Assembly (NCBI GenBank): GCA_020440645.1
Contig: JAGRNR010000093.1
Span: 1 to 6,561, forward strand
From: JAHEFU01 sp020440645
GTDB lineage: Bacteria; 4484-113; JAFGCY01
Direction: 5' to 3'
DNA length: 6,561 nt
Positions within the stretch are counted from its first letter, which is position 1. Each line of letters begins with the position of its first letter. The position numbers and the translations under genes were made by a program. The notes below the pieces were generated by a model, which saw only the letters and a list, made by a program, of their open reading frames with translations, had not been told where the DNA came from and did no database searches. Of this stretch, positions 4,735 to 6,561 are shown piece by piece.

Positions 4735-6117
4735 TTGGCAAACCGCGGACAACAGCTGCTGGAGGAACTCAGCCTCGCATTCCCCGTTGAGCGGCGTCAC
4801 ATCTTCGACCGCCTGCGTGCAGCGGCCCAGCGCAGCTCGCTGCGCATCGCACTCGTCGGCGGCCTGCCGCGTGAGATCCTGCGCTGCCAGTTCAGCCAGC
4901 GCGAGCGCGAGAACCTCTACGACGAACTGCGTGACATCGACATCGTGGTGGAGGGTGACGCGATCCGCTTCGCCCGTGAGCTCTACCGCAACCTGCCCGG
5001 TGAACTCGTTGTCAACGAGGACTTCGGCACCGCCACGCTGACAACCGAAGGGGTTGAAATCGACCTGACCAGCAGCCGCCGCGAAAGCTACGCCGCCCCG
5101 GGCCAGCTGCCTGAAGTTGACACCAGCGGCGTGCGCATCGAGGCGGACCTCGGCCGGCGAGACTTCACGGTAAACGCCGTGGCGCTGGAACTCAACCCGG
5201 ACTACGGTGCAATGCTTGACCCGCTCGGCGGGGAGGCCGACCTGCGCAACCGCCAGCTGCGCATCCTGCATTCAGCGTCATTCCACGACGACCCGACCCG
5301 CCTGTTCCGCGCCCTGCGCTACAGCATCCGCCTGAACGCCGAACTCGAGCCGGTCAGCATGGCCGCCTTCGGCCGCGCGATCGAGGAGGACATGCTAGCC
5401 ACGCTCACGCCGGAGCGCGTGCGCTATGAGCTCCATTGCATCAGCCGCGAGGAGCGCTGGCATGAGATCTGGGCCGTGATGGACCTCGCGATGATCCTGC
5501 CCGGCCTGCATGAGGCACTCGGCGGGATCAGCTCCTGGTGGACCCTCGAACAGGGCAGCTCGCTGGACATCGTGCTGCGCAACCAGAAGGAGGTGCTTGA
5601 GGGAACGGACATCGAACCCTGGCTGGTGCGTGTGGCCTGGACAACGCTTTCCATGCGCGACACATATTTCGAGGCGGCGATGAACCGCATCGGGATCTTT
5701 CCGCGTCATATCCGCGCAATGGTGACCGCCCGCCACCTGCTGGTGAGCGTGCCCGAACGCCTGTCCAGCAGCATGCGTCCGAGTGAGGTGGTGGACCTGC
5801 TGGAGCATTTCCCGCGCGACAGCGTGGCGCTGGCCTTCCTCGTGCACATGCCGGTGGACGACCGCGGCGTGTCCACCCGCCGCGCGCTGCTGAACTACCT
5901 GCTGGAATACAGCCAGGTGCGGCCAATGCTCAGCGGGCATGAACTGATCAGGCTCGGGATCCCCGCCGGGCCGGCCGTCGGCGAATGCCACCGCCGCCTG
6001 CGTGCGATGCGCCTCGACGGGCACATCGATTCGGAGGAGGATGAAAGGAATGTTGTGCTCAGGATGGTAAACCTCGGGGAGCCGGGTGCCGATCAAGCAT
6101 CCGGAGATGATGGCTGA
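4735..6117 (+). CDS. tRNA nucleotidyltransferase / poly(A) polymerase family protein (class II), 460 aa
   Basis: This family adds CCA (or CC, or A) to tRNA 3' ends, or poly(A) tails to RNA, in the cytoplasm. Class II motifs appear in order: a GG-x-x-R turn as VGGLPREIL (41-49), the metal-binding DID (67-69) in DIDIVVEGD, a third carboxylate in EIDLTSSRRESY (109-120), RRDFTVNAVALEL (141-153), the nucleotide-recognition region DDPTRLFRALRY (185-196), and TPERVRYE just after. The remainder is the helical body and tail, with no CBS, DHH or HD motif seen. The usual GGxVRD reads GGLPRE here. The start is TTG at 4735: an in-frame TAG lies at 4726-4728 and the first in-frame ATG comes after the active-site motifs, so an unusual start is needed. 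No Shine-Dalgarno site is evident. CCA-adding and poly(A)-adding enzymes of this family cannot be told apart reliably by eye, so no symbol is given. Confidence 0.92.
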   Translation: MANRGQQLLEELSLAFPVERRHIFDRLRAAAQRSSLRIALVGGLPREILRCQFSQRERENLYDELRDIDIVVEGDAIRFARELYRNLPGELVVNEDFGTATLTTEGVEIDLTSSRRESYAAPGQLPEVDTSGVRIEADLGRRDFTVNAVALELNPDYGAMLDPLGGEADLRNRQLRILHSASFHDDPTRLFRALRYSIRLNAELEPVSMAAFGRAIEEDMLATLTPERVRYELHCISREERWHEIWAVMDLAMILPGLHEALGGISSWWTLEQGSSLDIVLRNQKEVLEGTDIEPWLVRVAWTTLSMRDTYFEAAMNRIGIFPRHIRAMVTARHLLVSVPERLSSSMRPSEVVDLLEHFPRDSVALAFLVHMPVDDRGVSTRRALLNYLLEYSQVRPMLSGHELIRLGIPAGPAVGECHRRLRAMRLDGHIDSEEDERNVVLRMVNLGEPGADQASGDDG

Positions 6118-6120
6118 ACA

Positions 6121-6561
6121 ATGAGTAACTTTGACCCACTGTACTTCCTTACGGCGATCCCGCTGATCCTGCTCTCGCTGGCCCTGCATGAGTACGGCCA
6201 TGCGGCGATGGCCAATGCGCTCGGCGACCCCACGCCGCGCCTGCAGGGCCGCGTGACCCTGAACCCGATCAAGCACCTTGACCCGGCCGGCACCTTCATG
6301 ATCATCATGACCTCGTTCATGGGCTTCGGCTTCGGCTGGGGCAAGCCGGTGCAGACCAACCCGACCTACTACAAGGACCTGCGCCGCGACACCATCCTCG
6401 TCGCCATCGCTGGCCCGGCGATGAACCTTTGCCAGCTGATGCTGGCCGTCGGTATCGCGAACGTGCTCTACATCAGCGGAGTGCTGCTCGGATCCTGGGG
6501 ACACCTCGCCTTCCAGATCTTCATCGTGATCAACATCGCGCTGATGTTCTTCAACCTCGTG
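6121..6561 (+). CDS. Site-2 protease family (M50) membrane metalloprotease, N-terminal part (3' partial)
   Basis: The 147 visible codons run to the window edge. HEYGH (23-27) in the first membrane segment is the zinc-binding HExxH motif with its Glu. GWGKPVQTNP and the following RRDTILVAIAGPAMNL are typical of the compact site-2 proteases without a PDZ domain. The sequence ends INIALMFFNLV, the beginning of the second motif (N-x5-FNL-x-P...DG); the Asp that supplies the last zinc ligand should lie just beyond the window. Such enzymes cut substrates within the membrane; the substrate here is unknown. The ATG at 6121 is 3 nt after the nucleotidyltransferase stop, and GGAG (6103-6106) is rather far upstream at 14 nt, so coupling to the upstream gene is likely. 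In several bacterial groups this gene is followed by trpS and scpA/scpB; whether that holds here cannot be seen. Confidence 0.93.
   Translation, partial: MSNFDPLYFLTAIPLILLSLALHEYGHAAMANALGDPTPRLQGRVTLNPIKHLDPAGTFMIIMTSFMGFGFGWGKPVQTNPTYYKDLRRDTILVAIAGPAMNLCQLMLAVGIANVLYISGVLLGSWGHLAFQIFIVINIALMFFNLV

Noticed and set aside
4642..5271. 209-aa minus-strand open frame over the start of the nucleotidyltransferase
   Set aside because: It is antisense to the catalytic motifs and its Ala/Val/Gln-rich sequence resembles no family.
5395..6504. 369-aa minus-strand open frame across the nucleotidyltransferase and protease genes
   Set aside because: It lies antisense to two genes with clear family motifs. 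Its His/Gln/Arg/Ala-rich composition is typical of the reverse frame of GC-rich genes, and it has no recognisable domain.
1..6561. CRISPR array, insertion sequence, tRNA or toxin-antitoxin pair
   Set aside because: Reading through, I saw no spaced repeats, transposase motifs, terminal inverted repeats, tRNA-like cloverleaf or small paired genes.

Overview
The window comes from a GC-rich bacterial chromosome, probably Gram-negative and from a little-studied or uncultured lineage. The pointers are strong G/C preference at third codon positions, tight gene packing, Shine-Dalgarno sites on some genes but not all, and several membrane proteins of uncertain family. No rRNA, tRNA, mobile-element or CRISPR signal was found, and the genes do not support a taxonomic name.

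Layout: (1) Positions 1-1217, plus strand: the 3' end of a gene for a PKD-like plus beta-propeller-like protein whose start lies left of the window. (2) Positions 3668-1218, minus strand: three membrane-protein genes in an apparent operon. In order of transcription they are a 314-aa protein with three membrane segments and a Pro/Gly/Gln-rich N-terminus, a 254-aa protein with about seven segments that resembles the lycopene cyclase domain family, and a 242-aa protein with three segments. The first and third share topology and a few residues and may be divergent paralogues. (3) Positions 3669-3800: a 132-bp divergent intergenic region with a 15-bp palindrome. (4) Positions 3801-6561, plus strand: an FmdB-type zinc-ribbon protein, a DUF4126 membrane protein, a tRNA nucleotidyltransferase/poly(A) polymerase family enzyme starting at TTG, and the first 147 codons of a site-2 protease (M50) that runs off the right edge.

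How the genes may work together: the nucleotidyltransferase and the site-2 protease are separated by 3 nt and are surely co-transcribed. The DUF4126 gene lies 25 nt before the nucleotidyltransferase and probably belongs to the same unit. The minus-strand trio is the least explained part. Its tight order (53-nt gap, then a 41-nt overlap) suggests a membrane complex or shared pathway, but no enzyme or substrate can be named. The propeller gene meets the trio tail to tail with no base between the two stop codons, so the two units are probably unrelated in function. Apart from the trio, the content is ordinary housekeeping or conserved-hypothetical material.
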